Counted from the first letter of the stretch, positions 41,998 to 52,633 are shown. The stretch: DNA of 64,000 nt from Ignavibacteriota bacterium (GCA_002746605.1 PDPT01000043.1:1-64000); one strand, 5' to 3'. The notes: generated from the sequence alone by a model not told the origin. Made by a program: numbers and translations.

Positions 41998-42921
41998 CTA
42001 TTTTTTAATTTCTAATTCTGAAATTATCAATTCACCTTGCGTAGTATTATACACAAGTTTATCGCCTGAATTAGACCATTCAGGATACATCTCAATTTTA
42101 TTATCTGTATCGGTAATCCTGAAAGATTCTTTATCATCGATCGAATAGATAAAAATATCTGATGAAGTAAAAACATGTCCGTCATCTTTATCAATCATAT
42201 AAGAAATGAATTTATCATCAGGTGAAAATTTAGGATAATGTGCTTCTTTAACGTTAAGTATTACATTTCCGTTTAAGTCACAAACAAAAGCACCTTGAGT
42301 TCCGAACGTAAAAAGTATTTTAGTTCCATCATTTGATAATGAAGCCCAAACATAAGCACCTTCTCCAAGTGGATTTAATTTGGTCTTTCTCTCATTTTCA
42401 ATCAGCAGTAAATCATCTCCTTCAATTAACAAAGCTATGTTAGGTAAACTTGCTTTCTGCAACGATTTTTCAGAAACTTTAATCATTTGAGGTACAGAAT
42501 CTTCTACTAAAAGAATCTTAGATGTAACAATTTGATTCGGTAGCTTTAATGTTCTCTTATTTTTAATTAAAACTTTAGCAGTTTTATTTTCAATATTATA
42601 ATTTTTAACTGTAAAATATTTAAGCTTATTTACAAAATCAAACTTTCTGTAAACAATATTGTCAGCCATAATTTGAGGCCTGAAGCCCGCACCTTGTTCC
42701 GTTGTAATTACTTCTTCCCTTTTGGTTGCAAAATTATATAAAGAAAGTCCTTTATAATTTGATGAAGTAAAAATAATTCCGCTATCGTCTTTAGTAAATT
42801 TAGGGTAAAACGCTTCGCCGGAGTTTTTCAATTGAATTGTTTCTGTGCTTTTAACACTAACTTTTTGAGCTAAAACAAAGTTTAGTGCAACTATAAGTAT
42901 TATTGATATTTTTTTTACCAT
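41998..42921 (-). CDS. TolB/WD40-like beta-propeller secreted protein
   Basis: Signal peptide; [16 protein letters not shown]...[16 protein letters not shown] repeats. Confidence 0.75.
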   Translation of the reverse strand: MVKKISIILIVALNFVLAQKVSVKSTETIQLKNSGEAFYPKFTKDDSGIIFTSSNYKGLSLYNFATKREEVITTEQGAGFRPQIMADNIVYRKFDFVNKLKYFTVKNYNIENKTAKVLIKNKRTLKLPNQIVTSKILLVEDSVPQMIKVSEKSLQKASLPNIALLIEGDDLLLIENERKTKLNPLGEGAYVWASLSNDGTKILFTFGTQGAFVCDLNGNVILNVKEAHYPKFSPDDKFISYMIDKDDGHVFTSSDIFIYSIDDKESFRITDTDNKIEMYPEWSNSGDKLVYNTTQGELIISELEIKK

Positions 42922-42922
42922 T

Positions 42923-43966
42923 TTATTTATTCTCTATTTTAAATGAAATAATTTTAATTACGCCTTCATTATTGTTATAAACAATTTTATTTTCTGTTGG
43001 AGACCAATCAGGATTAAACCTTTGTTCAGAATTGGAATTTGTAATAGGTATAACTCTATTTGAACCTAAAAACCCTACAAAAAGTTCCGAATTTGTCAGC
43101 TTCATTCCATCGTTTTTCTCCGATGCAAAAACTACTAAGTTACTATTAAAAAGTTTACTTAGTGTAATTGCATTTCGATAAAGATTTATCGGTTCAGTTT
43201 TGAGATTCATCAACATTACACCATTATTTTTGGTTAATGCTTTTATAAATTGTCCATCTTTCGTGTAATTTACATTTACAAATTTTAATTTTTTATTATT
43301 TAATCTTACACTTTCTGAAGAACCATTATATTTGATTAAATTATTGTTTTGTACAAAGTAAAACGGAGGGTCAAAATTTTCATCAGTTTTATTCGCTTTA
43401 ATATTAAATGATTTTGGATTATTATTTTCTTGAAAATATAATTTTTTGTCAAGTAACTTGGGATAAGATATTCTATCATTAGAGCTGTAAATGGTTTTAA
43501 GTTCTTTCTTTACAAGAGAATATTTCATAATTGAAAAAGTTTTACCTGCAGTATTTCTAAAATCTTTTGTTCTGAAATATATTTCGTTTCCATCCTCAGA
43601 AACTTGAAAGTTAGCTCCCGCTTGCTGGGATTCAATAATCTTTTCGTAACTTTTTTTCTTACAATCATATACCCAAATTTGGCTAAAACTTGAATTGGTA
43701 AAGAAAACAAAATTACCATTATTAGAAAAAACGGGATTATTAAAGCTTCCGTCTTCTTTTTTAGTAATTGGACTTATCTTCTCAACCACAATTTTGTAAT
43801 CACCATTAAGTTCAACTTTTTTATTTTTTTCGTAATCTTTCTTGTGAGCTGATTGTTGCACTTCAATTTGCTGTTTTTCAGAAACACTTTTCTTCTCAGA
43901 TGTATCTTTGTTGTTAGAACAACTAACAATCAGCAAAATAATTAACGATATGAATATTTTTTTCAT
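42923..43966 (-). CDS. TolB/WD40-like beta-propeller lipoprotein
   Basis: LLIVSCSNN lipobox; NPDWSPTENKIVYNNNEG repeat; paralogous C-terminus with the neighbour at 41998. Confidence 0.75.
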   Translation of the reverse strand: MKKIFISLIILLIVSCSNNKDTSEKKSVSEKQQIEVQQSAHKKDYEKNKKVELNGDYKIVVEKISPITKKEDGSFNNPVFSNNGNFVFFTNSSFSQIWVYDCKKKSYEKIIESQQAGANFQVSEDGNEIYFRTKDFRNTAGKTFSIMKYSLVKKELKTIYSSNDRISYPKLLDKKLYFQENNNPKSFNIKANKTDENFDPPFYFVQNNNLIKYNGSSESVRLNNKKLKFVNVNYTKDGQFIKALTKNNGVMLMNLKTEPINLYRNAITLSKLFNSNLVVFASEKNDGMKLTNSELFVGFLGSNRVIPITNSNSEQRFNPDWSPTENKIVYNNNEGVIKIISFKIENK

Positions 43967-43976
43967 TTCTTTCCTT

Positions 43977-45536
43977 TTATTTAATAACTGTCATCTTTTT
44001 AGTAAAGTAATTTCCATTAAGATTAAGTTTATAAAAATAAATTCCACTCGATAAATTTGAAGCATCAAATTTTACGGAGTATTCACCCGGTTTCTGTAAT
44101 TTATTAACTAATGTTGTAACTTCTTTACCCAAAACATCATAAATTTTAAGTGTAACAACGTTTTCGTTATTTAGAGAAAAAGAATTTTTCGAAGTAATCT
44201 GATCAGGTTGCTTTATTTCATTAGCAACAAAATTGATATTTGGGACTCTATAATTTATTGAAGTTATAGGATTAAACGGATTAGGATAATTTTGAGATAA
44301 ATAAAAATCATTCTTTAGTTTTACTTCTTTTTCAATATCAACCGTTCCGTTTCCAAATTTTTTATCTAACAGATTCCAATATTCGTTTCTTGCACCATCA
44401 TAGCATAAAGCCCACATTCCAACTCCTTTTAGTTTTTGGGAAATTGCCAAATCATATTTTAACCCTAAACTTGAATCATTATCAATCCAAACTTCGTGGT
44501 TAACAAAAACTTTATTGTATTTATACCAGGTACTATTAAATGTCGCAGACCAATTCCAACCATAATTTTCTCCTTCAATTGCTGCATTTCTGTATCTTTC
44601 AGAAGCAACAAACTTTACAGAATCTCCCAAAACTTTCCAATGCCCTCCATAGTAAGGTAAACCAAGTATCAATTTATCAGAGTTAATTCCGGCATATTCA
44701 GAATTTAATGTTTTTGTTATATTGGTATAACCTCCTATGAGCGGTGCGGTTGGTCCCGTTGAACTGCTCCATTTTCCAAAATAAGGATAACCCATTATAA
44801 AAAGGTAATCACAACTATTAGCAAGTCCAATTAAGTTCCATCCGCCCCAATTTACTGCAGGTGAAGCATACGAAACTTCATAATCTTCAGATAACGAATG
44901 AACTGAATCGGTAAGTTCCCTCATAAAATTATTGATAACGATACCTCTATCGCTTACATCAATATTACTCGCTTCAAAATCAATATTGATTCCGTCTAAG
45001 TTAAAAAGAAAAAATTTTATTTTAACGGAACTAATAAAGTTATCAATGTATTCTCTTTTAGTTAAAACTTCGTGCATTTCTGCTTTTGTAAGATCAAAGT
45101 TAATTACCGACATTTGCACATTAACACCATTTTGATGGGCTGCATTTATTACATCAGTCCAAGGCCAATCAGTGCCAGGCGGATTGTTAATAAATCCATA
45201 CTTATCAACACTAAAACTAAAAAGTGCTATGTGAGTTAAAAGTTCGTAGCGAAGATATTTTCGGTTTTTATATTCCCAATAGGGTAAATAACCGAAAACC
45301 GCTTTGCTTAATTTTCTTTCTTTAGCTTTATTTAATGGAATAATTTTTTCATTACTTCCTTTTTTTTCAAGATATTTCGGATACAATTTTCGGTAATGGT
45401 CGGACTCTAATTTATGAATTCCATCTTCATATTGGCAAAACAGATTGGTGTATAATCCTAAGATTATTAAAGGAACAATATATTTATATTTTTTAACCAA
45501 ACTTCCCATTTTTTGATTACTTGATATAAAAAACAT
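43977..45536 (-). CDS. Glycoside hydrolase family 18-like protein with T9SS type A sorting domain
   Basis: KAVFGYLPYWEYKNRKYLRYELLTHIALFSFSVD; DGINIDFEA (DGxxxDxE catalytic motif); [20 protein letters not shown]...SSGIYFYKLNLNGNYFTKKMTVIK. Confidence 0.9.
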   Translation of the reverse strand: MFFISSNQKMGSLVKKYKYIVPLIILGLYTNLFCQYEDGIHKLESDHYRKLYPKYLEKKGSNEKIIPLNKAKERKLSKAVFGYLPYWEYKNRKYLRYELLTHIALFSFSVDKYGFINNPPGTDWPWTDVINAAHQNGVNVQMSVINFDLTKAEMHEVLTKREYIDNFISSVKIKFFLFNLDGINIDFEASNIDVSDRGIVINNFMRELTDSVHSLSEDYEVSYASPAVNWGGWNLIGLANSCDYLFIMGYPYFGKWSSSTGPTAPLIGGYTNITKTLNSEYAGINSDKLILGLPYYGGHWKVLGDSVKFVASERYRNAAIEGENYGWNWSATFNSTWYKYNKVFVNHEVWIDNDSSLGLKYDLAISQKLKGVGMWALCYDGARNEYWNLLDKKFGNGTVDIEKEVKLKNDFYLSQNYPNPFNPITSINYRVPNINFVANEIKQPDQITSKNSFSLNNENVVTLKIYDVLGKEVTTLVNKLQKPGEYSVKFDASNLSSGIYFYKLNLNGNYFTKKMTVIK

Positions 45537-45743
45537 CTGAAAAAATAAAAAATTTTGTCATCTCAAACTTAATTATAAATCTACTAAGTGAGATTTTGAA
45601 CCGTAGTTAAAATGACGACTATTTATTTTTAACACAAACTAATTTTTAAGAGCTTATTAGAAATGATAATATTTAATTGATTTATTTTTACTATCTTTTC
45701 GGGTAAAATCAAAAATTAGTTTAACCAAATAAAAGGAAAGAAA

Positions 45744-46244
45744 ATGGCTTCAAAAAAAATTATTAACGCTTTAAACGATCAACTAACAAAAGAAATGTAT
45801 TCTTCTTATTTATACTTATCGATGTCTGCATATTTTGACGACAAAAATTTATCCGGAATGTCTCAATGGATGAAAATGCAATCTGAAGAAGAATATGAAC
45901 ACGCAATGAAATTCTATGATTTTATTTTAAGACTTGGCGGTAAAGTAAAATTAGCTGCAATTGATGCTCCGCAAACCGAATGGAAATCAGCTGAAGAAGT
46001 TTTCAAAGATTCATTAGAACATGAAAAATTTGTCTCTGCAAGTATTCATAAATTATTGGATTTAGCAATTGAAGAAAATCATCACCCTACAAAAAGTTTC
46101 TTGCAATGGTTTGTTGATGAACAAGTAGAAGAAGAAGATACAGTTCAGCAAATAGTTGATAATTTTAAACTTATCGGTGATAGTAAAGGCGGTTTGTTTA
46201 TGTTAGATAGAGAACTCGGTGCAAGAACAACAGTTGACGAATAA
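45744..46244 (+). CDS. ftnA: Non-heme ferritin
   Basis: LNDQLTKEMYSSYLYLSMSAYFDDKNLSGMSQWMKMQSEEEYEHAMKFYDFI...WFVDEQVEEEDTV. Confidence 0.96.
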   Translation: MASKKIINALNDQLTKEMYSSYLYLSMSAYFDDKNLSGMSQWMKMQSEEEYEHAMKFYDFILRLGGKVKLAAIDAPQTEWKSAEEVFKDSLEHEKFVSASIHKLLDLAIEENHHPTKSFLQWFVDEQVEEEDTVQQIVDNFKLIGDSKGGLFMLDRELGARTTVDE

Positions 46245-46361
46245 ATAAATTTTAGATTTAGAAATTGAAAGCTTGGGCATTATTTTTGTTAATTTGTTTG
46301 GGTTTTTTTAAAATAAATTTCTTATATTGTAATTCTGTAATTTTTAAGATTTGGAGATAAA

Positions 46362-46601
46362 ATGTCAAGAAGATGTCAAATTACTGGTGTAGAACCAATT
46401 TCAGGTAATAGTATATCTCACTCGCATAATAAAACTAAGCGTAGATTTTTACCTAACTTACATAAGAAAAGAATTTGGGTTAAGGAACTGAATAGATTTG
46501 TAAAAGTAAAATTAAGCTCAAAAGCACTTAAAAACATTTCTAAAAACGGTACTTCCGAATTAGCAAAACTAGTTCAAGAAAAGAAAATAAAAGTTTCTTA
46601 A
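46362..46601 (+). CDS. rpmB: 50S ribosomal protein L28
   Basis: MSRRCQITGVEPISGNSISHSHNKTKRRFLPNL. Confidence 0.97.
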   Translation: MSRRCQITGVEPISGNSISHSHNKTKRRFLPNLHKKRIWVKELNRFVKVKLSSKALKNISKNGTSELAKLVQEKKIKVS

Positions 46602-46624
46602 ACTTGCTTTAAATTTATTTTATT

Positions 46625-46660
46625 AAACCAATACTTTTTTAATATTGTATTGGTTTTTTT
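46625..46660 (+). terminator. Rho-independent terminator of rpmB
   Basis: AAACCAATAC ... GTATTGGTTTTTTTT stem with T-tract, about 25 bp after the rpmB stop. Confidence 0.85.
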
Positions 46661-46852
46661 TATTTTTAAAGATATTTTTCTTCATTTTGGCACAGTATAT
46701 TACACATTTCTCGTTTATTATTTTACTCCTCTGATTTTTTACTCTTTATATATTTTCTACTTTTTATTCTTCTTAGCTTCTTATTTTTCACATAAATTTA
46801 TTAACTTTCATTTTATAAATTATAAAAAATAAATTTATCCAAGGAAATTATA

Positions 46853-47734
46853 ATGAGTATTCTACTTGAGAAAAAAACCAAAGTTATTGTCCAAGGAATT
46901 ACAGGAAGTGAAGGTTCTTTCCATGCCGGACAAATGATTGAGTACGGAACAAATGTTGTTGGCGGTGTTACTCCCGGCAAAGGCGGTACTAAGCATCTTG
47001 GCGTTCCGGTATTTAACACAGTTGCTGATGCGGTAAAAGAAACAAAAGCCCAAGCCTCTGCAATTTTTGTTCCTCCCCCTTTCGCAGCGGATGCAATTCT
47101 TGAAGCTGCTAATGCAGGGATAAAATTGGTTGTTTGTATTACCGAAGGAATTCCTGCACAAGATATGGTAAAAGTTTATAATGCTATTAAAAAATTAGAT
47201 GTCAAATTAGTCGGACCAAACTGTCCTGGCGTTATTTCACCGGGCAAAGCTAAAATCGGAATTATGCCGGGTTTTATTCATAGAAAAGGAAGAGTAGGAG
47301 TAGTTTCTCGAAGCGGAACTCTAACTTACGAAGCAGTAAAACAACTCAGCGATTTAAAAATAGGACAATCTACTTGTGTTGGTATTGGCGGTGATCCCGT
47401 TATTGGTTCTCAATTTATAGATATTATAAAATTGTTTAATGAAGATCCGCAAACAGATGGAATAGTTATGATTGGTGAAATCGGAGGAACCGCAGAAGAA
47501 GAAGCTGCAAAATTTGTTAAGAAAAATGTCAAGAAACCTGTTGTTGGTTTTATTGCAGGCAAAACAGCACCTCCCGGAAGAAGAATGGGACATGCAGGAG
47601 CAATAATCTCAGGTGGAAAAGGAACTGCGGCAGAAAAAATGAAAGTAATGAAAAAAGCAGGGATTCATGTTGTTGAAAGTCCTGCTGATATTGGTGTTAC
47701 AATGCAGAAAGCATTAGCAGGAAAGAAAAAGTAA
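46853..47734 (+). CDS. sucD: Succinyl-CoA synthetase (succinate-CoA ligase) alpha subunit
   Basis: [44 protein letters not shown]...GPNCPGVI...[16 protein letters not shown]. Confidence 0.97.
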   Translation: MSILLEKKTKVIVQGITGSEGSFHAGQMIEYGTNVVGGVTPGKGGTKHLGVPVFNTVADAVKETKAQASAIFVPPPFAADAILEAANAGIKLVVCITEGIPAQDMVKVYNAIKKLDVKLVGPNCPGVISPGKAKIGIMPGFIHRKGRVGVVSRSGTLTYEAVKQLSDLKIGQSTCVGIGGDPVIGSQFIDIIKLFNEDPQTDGIVMIGEIGGTAEEEAAKFVKKNVKKPVVGFIAGKTAPPGRRMGHAGAIISGGKGTAAEKMKVMKKAGIHVVESPADIGVTMQKALAGKKK

Positions 47735-47919
47735 ATAAAATAGTCATTAAGACTTTTTTCAAAATACGCAAAGTAGTTTATCTTTTTTCATAGAGATTGC
47801 TTTTCTTGTAGAATGCCAAATCCATATAACCATAAAGATAAATTTAAAAAATTTTATTGCCGGACTTCTTAAAGTTCGGCATATTTACATAATTACAATT
47901 TAAACATAGGAGAAAAATT

Positions 47920-48351
47920 TTGAGTAATAAAACATTAGCAATCTTAAAACCGGATTGTGTTGAGAAACAACTTATCGGACAAGTAATACAAAAAATAAAT
48001 GAAGCGGGATTTAAAATTCTTGCGATGAAAATGGTAAGACTTACAAACGATTCTGCAAGTGGTTTTTATGAAATTCATAAAGAAAGACCTTTCTTTAATG
48101 ATTTGCTTGCTTATATGACTTCCGGTCCTTGTGTTCCGATAGCTCTGGAAAAAGATAACGCAGTTGCTGATTTTAGAAAACTGATTGGTGCTACAAATCC
48201 TGAAAATGCAGAAGAAGGAACAATAAGAAAATTATATGCAGAAAGCATCGAAAAAAATATTATACATGGTTCCGATTCCGATGAAAATGCAACAAAAGAA
48301 ATTTCGCATTTCTTCTCTCGTAAAGAACTTCTTGAAAATAACGGATTTTAA
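47920..48351 (+). CDS. ndk: Nucleoside diphosphate kinase
   Basis: [38 protein letters not shown]...[19 protein letters not shown]. Confidence 0.96.
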   Translation: MSNKTLAILKPDCVEKQLIGQVIQKINEAGFKILAMKMVRLTNDSASGFYEIHKERPFFNDLLAYMTSGPCVPIALEKDNAVADFRKLIGATNPENAEEGTIRKLYAESIEKNIIHGSDSDENATKEISHFFSRKELLENNGF

Positions 48352-48887
48352 TGAAACTAAGAAAATGGAATAAACTTAATGAAAGAACCGTGTTTTCAAA
48401 TAAATATTGGAAATACAAATTAGATAATTTTGAAATTGAGAGTGGACCTAAAGGTGAATATCACTATGTTCACTCTCCGGGTTCTACAATGGTTGTTCCA
48501 TTTGTTAATGAAAGCACTCTACTTATTACTAATCAATATAGATATTTAAATCAAAAAGAAAGTTTGGAATTTCCTTGCGGTGCTATTGAAGAAGGTTTTA
48601 GTGCCCAAGAAAATGCTCACAAAGAGTTTAGAGAAGAAACCGGAAAAGACGGCAAACTTAAATTTATAGGAGAGTTTTCACCTTATTCCGGCGTTTCAAA
48701 TGAGATTTGTAGCGTTTATTTGGCAACTGAACTTTTTGATAATCCTTTAGAATCAGATGAAACCGAAGAATTTGAAATTTTAGAAATTTCCGTAAACAAC
48801 TTTGAAAAACTAATTAGAGATAATACAATATGGGACGGATTAACACTCGCATCATGGGTTTTAGCAAAAAATTATTTGGACTTATAG
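48351..48887 (+). CDS. NUDIX hydrolase (ADP-ribose pyrophosphatase-like)
   Basis: LEFPCGAIEEGFSAQENAHKEFREETGKDG Nudix box. Confidence 0.92.
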   Translation: MKLRKWNKLNERTVFSNKYWKYKLDNFEIESGPKGEYHYVHSPGSTMVVPFVNESTLLITNQYRYLNQKESLEFPCGAIEEGFSAQENAHKEFREETGKDGKLKFIGEFSPYSGVSNEICSVYLATELFDNPLESDETEEFEILEISVNNFEKLIRDNTIWDGLTLASWVLAKNYLDL

Positions 48888-50110
48888 TTGCTATTTCATT
48901 TCTTCTAGTAAGTTGTGAAAAAGTAACCCAAGTAAAAAATGAATCGGTTAAAACCGGAGCTGATGTTTTAATTTCAGAAAAAATTGATCTATTGAAAAAT
49001 AAAAATATCGGATTGATTACTAATCACACTGGTATATTAAGTTCAGGCAAACACCTTGTTGATACTTTGCACAATCTTGAAGATGTTAATTTAATCGCAT
49101 TATTTGGACCGGAGCACGGAATTAGAGGTAATGCTCCCGATGGCAAATCCATTAAGGAGGGAATTGATTCCAAAACCGGAATTCCCGTTTATTCTCTTTA
49201 TGGGAAGATAAAAAAACCTAATAGCGAAATGTTAAAAGATGTTGATTTATTAATTTTTGACATTCAAGATATTGGAGCAAGATTTTATACTTACATATCA
49301 ACTATGTATTATACAATACAGGCAGCTTCTGAATTTAAAATTCCTATTTTAATCTTGGATAGACCAAACCCAATAAACGGTCTTGATGTTCAAGGACCAA
49401 TGTTAGATACAGCTTTTAAATCTTTTGTGGGAATTGCAGAATTACCAATTAGACACGGAATGACAATTGGTGAATTGGCAACATATTTTAACCGACCCAA
49501 AGTTTTGCAAACAGATAAACCTGCTGATTTAACTATAATTAAACTTAAAAATTGGGAACGAAATTTCTATTACGATGACTGCAAATTAAATTGGATTGCC
49601 CCAAGTCCTAATATGCCTAATTTGGAAACAGCTTTAGTTTATCCGGGAATGTGTTTGATTGAAGGAACTAATTTATCGGAAGGAAGAGGAACTTACTCTC
49701 CTTTTCTGCAAATTGGGAGTCCGTACATAAATTCCGAAAAGCTACTCAAAGAACTTTATCAATATAATTTTGAAGGAGTTGAACTAAGTTCTACATCTTA
49801 CACGCCGGAAATAATTCCTAATATGGCAGAATATGTAAAACACAAAAGCAATTTATGCAATGGAATTAAATTAAAAATTACTGATAGAAATAAATTTAAA
49901 CCGATTGAATTTGGAATACATCTAATTTATTTGATTCATAAACTTTATCCCAATAATTTTGAATTTAGAGGTTCAATAGAGAGATTATGGGGAAATAAAA
50001 ACTTCCGTGAAGATATTTTGGGAAATGCAGCTCCCGAAAAAATAATAAGAAACTATCACAACAAACTTGAACAATTTAAATTAAAAAGAAAAAATTATTT
50101 ACTTTATTAA
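48854..50110 (+). CDS. DUF1343/NamZ-like exo-beta-N-acetylmuramidase lipoprotein
   Basis: Likely start at 48854 (MGFSKKLFGLIVAISFLLVSCEK lipoprotein signal); GLITNHTGI...ALFGPEHGIRGNAPDG...VYSLYGKIKKPNSEML...FDIQDIGARFYTYISTMYY...EGTNLSEGRGT. Confidence 0.93.
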   Translation: MGFSKKLFGLIVAISFLLVSCEKVTQVKNESVKTGADVLISEKIDLLKNKNIGLITNHTGILSSGKHLVDTLHNLEDVNLIALFGPEHGIRGNAPDGKSIKEGIDSKTGIPVYSLYGKIKKPNSEMLKDVDLLIFDIQDIGARFYTYISTMYYTIQAASEFKIPILILDRPNPINGLDVQGPMLDTAFKSFVGIAELPIRHGMTIGELATYFNRPKVLQTDKPADLTIIKLKNWERNFYYDDCKLNWIAPSPNMPNLETALVYPGMCLIEGTNLSEGRGTYSPFLQIGSPYINSEKLLKELYQYNFEGVELSSTSYTPEIIPNMAEYVKHKSNLCNGIKLKITDRNKFKPIEFGIHLIYLIHKLYPNNFEFRGSIERLWGNKNFREDILGNAAPEKIIRNYHNKLEQFKLKRKNYLLY

Positions 50111-50125
50111 ATTATAGAATTATAT

Positions 50126-51151
50126 ATGAAAAAAATTATATTGTTAGCAGCTATTCTATTAATAACAAGCTGCTCTAAAGACGAAAAAACGAAAAATTAT
50201 TCTTCGAAAGTTAAGATTACAAAATCAATTGAAAACATAGCAAAAAAAACCGGACCTTTAGTAAAATTGAAATATAAATTTGCTAAAGGCAAAAAGTTTT
50301 CTTACAAAATGAAAACATTTTCCAAAAAAACAGAAATCATTACTGCCGATTCAACAATTAAAAATAATATTAAACAAGAAGCTGATTATAAGTTAAATTT
50401 AAAGGTTTTAAATATTACTGAACACGGCTTTGCGGAAATCGAAGTTAGGATAAATTCTATAACTGCATCTACAAATTTGAATGGACAAACTATTCGATAC
50501 GATTCAAAAATGCTTTACTCTACAAGAGAAAAGATACAATTTGCAGATTACGAAGCAGTAAAAAAAACTCCTTTTAAGATTAAAGTTGATACAAAAGGAC
50601 AAGTAGTTGAAGTAACAAATGTTAACAGAATTATCAAAAACATTATGAATATTCAAAAGATACCCGATACTTTGTCCGCAAAAACAAAAGAACAGATGAG
50701 AGCAACTATTGCAAATGGAACTCTAATGCCTCTTATTCAGCAAATGTTTAAAGTTATAGAAGATAAAAAAGTTGGAGTTGATTCATCTTGGCAATTAAAA
50801 TACAACTCACCACTTGCCGTCTATACTGCCGAAAATGTTGCCCTTTACAAAGTAGATAGTGTAAGTATAAAGAAAGACACCTTGGTTTATGTAGATTCTA
50901 AATTAGTTGTTAATTTGTTTGGTAACGATGTAGTAAATCAAAACGGTGCTACTTACACTTTTACGAAACCAATTGTAAATGCTAACGGAAATTTTATTTT
51001 TGACAACAGTAAAGGTTTAGTGAAAAAAACTGAATCTGTTACAGAAATGGAAATGACTATGCAGGTTGAAGGATTTGACAAAAACAATCAAAAAATTACA
51101 AATAGAAAAACTGATATTACGAAAAGCAAAAATATTGTTGAACTATTGTAA
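50126..51151 (+). CDS. DUF6263-like lipoprotein
   Basis: LLITSCSKD lipobox; LKYKFAKGKKFSYKMKTFSKKTEI...; family call tentative. Confidence 0.55.
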   Translation: MKKIILLAAILLITSCSKDEKTKNYSSKVKITKSIENIAKKTGPLVKLKYKFAKGKKFSYKMKTFSKKTEIITADSTIKNNIKQEADYKLNLKVLNITEHGFAEIEVRINSITASTNLNGQTIRYDSKMLYSTREKIQFADYEAVKKTPFKIKVDTKGQVVEVTNVNRIIKNIMNIQKIPDTLSAKTKEQMRATIANGTLMPLIQQMFKVIEDKKVGVDSSWQLKYNSPLAVYTAENVALYKVDSVSIKKDTLVYVDSKLVVNLFGNDVVNQNGATYTFTKPIVNANGNFIFDNSKGLVKKTESVTEMEMTMQVEGFDKNNQKITNRKTDITKSKNIVELL

Positions 51152-51265
51152 TCTTTTATAAATTGAGATTTATAAGAATAGTTTCCGTTATCTGCTAACG
51201 GATAACGGAAACAAGCTGGATTGAGATAACACAAAATTTTATATTGTTAGAAAAACTCCCTTAAA

Positions 51266-52633
51266 TTATTTAGCTATTCCTACGGCAAGTTCCCAATCAA
51301 AATATGATTCTAAATATTCATACATTGCAGAAAGATAATTTAATCTCGCTTGATCGTAACCGAGACGAGCATCCTTTAATTCCAACTGAGTTGACAAACC
51401 ATTTTCGGTTGTAGCTTCAGCAATATTAAATGCTTTTTTTGCAATTCCCAAAGTTGCTTTGGCGGAGTTAATTCTTTTTTCTGCTTCATTTAATTTAAGT
51501 TCAAGATTTTTAATCTCAGTGTAGATACTGTTCTTAAATTTTTGAATTTTAAGTTCAACCTGATCGGCTTGTATTTGAGCTTCTTGAACTTGAGCGGTTG
51601 TTCGCCATCCGTTAAATATTGGTACTTGTAGGTTTAATTGTCCAAAAAGGAAATAGTTTTCTCGTTCAAGTTTAAAGTAATCGGATTGTGCAGCATAGGA
51701 ATATATAAAGCTTACGGAAAGACTTGGATAATGAGCAGCAGATTCAACTCCAACATTAGTTTCTCTTAATTCTTTCTCAGAAACCATTGCTTTGTAATCC
51801 GGTCTGTTATTAAACACATCAGCCATTTCAATTTTCATTAATGGTTTTTGTTTAATATCAAGATTTCCTTCGATTTCAAATTTATCCGAATATTTTAATC
51901 CTGCTAAAGTTTTTAAGCTATTCAGTGCAAGTTGATAATTTCTTTCGGCTTGTGTTAATTGAGGAATGGAATTTTGCCAACGAACTTCAGCTTGAAGCAT
52001 TTCTAACTCAGAAGCTATTCCGACTTCATATTTTTTCTTTAACTCTATGTAATTTTCATTAGCATTCTTCTCTGATTCTTTGTTAACATTTAATAATTCT
52101 TTCAATAATAAAGTTTGATAAAATGCTTTTTTACTACCATTTTTTATTCCAATCATAGTAGCATCAAAAATATTTCCGGAAAGTTTTTGATATTGTTTGG
52201 CAGCACTAATCGCTTTAAAAACAGAAAAATTAAAGATTTGCTGCGTTACACTTGCATTTGCACTAAATTCGTTTTTATAATTTATCTTGAATTTAGATGC
52301 ACCTCCCGTTTGAGTTCCCGGCGGTGGAGGTGTCGGATTAGGGTTTGGTGGAAGCATTTGTTGAATCATCTTCAATAATCCACTAAAATCCGCATACATA
52401 TAAGCATTCTTAAAGTTTCTTTTATAATTTGCACCAGCCTGTATATAAGGATATGCTCCCGAACGTGCCATTGCATCTTGAGTTTCTGCAATTTCCAATT
52501 CTTTTTTTGCAATAAGGATATCTTTATTATTCTTTACAACCAACTCCATAAATTCATCTATGTTATAAGTTTGAGCATTAAGCAAATTGAATGCTAAAAG
52601 ATATATTAAGCTCAAAATAATTTTATTTTTCAT
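51266..52633 (-). CDS. TolC family outer membrane efflux protein
   Basis: Coiled-coil OEP repeats, ...NVGVESAAHYPSLSVSFIYSY...PIFNGWRTTAQVQEAQIQAD. Confidence 0.94.
   Translation of the reverse strand: MKNKIILSLIYLLAFNLLNAQTYNIDEFMELVVKNNKDILIAKKELEIAETQDAMARSGAYPYIQAGANYKRNFKNAYMYADFSGLLKMIQQMLPPNPNPTPPPPGTQTGGASKFKINYKNEFSANASVTQQIFNFSVFKAISAAKQYQKLSGNIFDATMIGIKNGSKKAFYQTLLLKELLNVNKESEKNANENYIELKKKYEVGIASELEMLQAEVRWQNSIPQLTQAERNYQLALNSLKTLAGLKYSDKFEIEGNLDIKQKPLMKIEMADVFNNRPDYKAMVSEKELRETNVGVESAAHYPSLSVSFIYSYAAQSDYFKLERENYFLFGQLNLQVPIFNGWRTTAQVQEAQIQADQVELKIQKFKNSIYTEIKNLELKLNEAEKRINSAKATLGIAKKAFNIAEATTENGLSTQLELKDARLGYDQARLNYLSAMYEYLESYFDWELAVGIAK

Noticed and set aside
46682-46702. TTTTGGCACAGTATATTACAC as a second sigma-54 promoter
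   Set aside because: The -12 TTGC element is absent at the required spacing (ATTAC instead).
46862-47593. Minus-strand ORFs of 99 and 79 aa inside sucD
   Set aside because: Antisense to sucD; Cys/Asn/Ser-rich shadow translations.
46853-47734. sucD without sucC as an anomaly
   Set aside because: In many genomes of this group sucC and sucD are unlinked; the window alone cannot show absence.
47858-47881. TGCCGGACTTcttaAAGTTCGGCA hairpin between sucD and ndk as a riboswitch or terminator
   Set aside because: Short stem with one wobble and no T-tract on the plus strand; too little support for a specific call.
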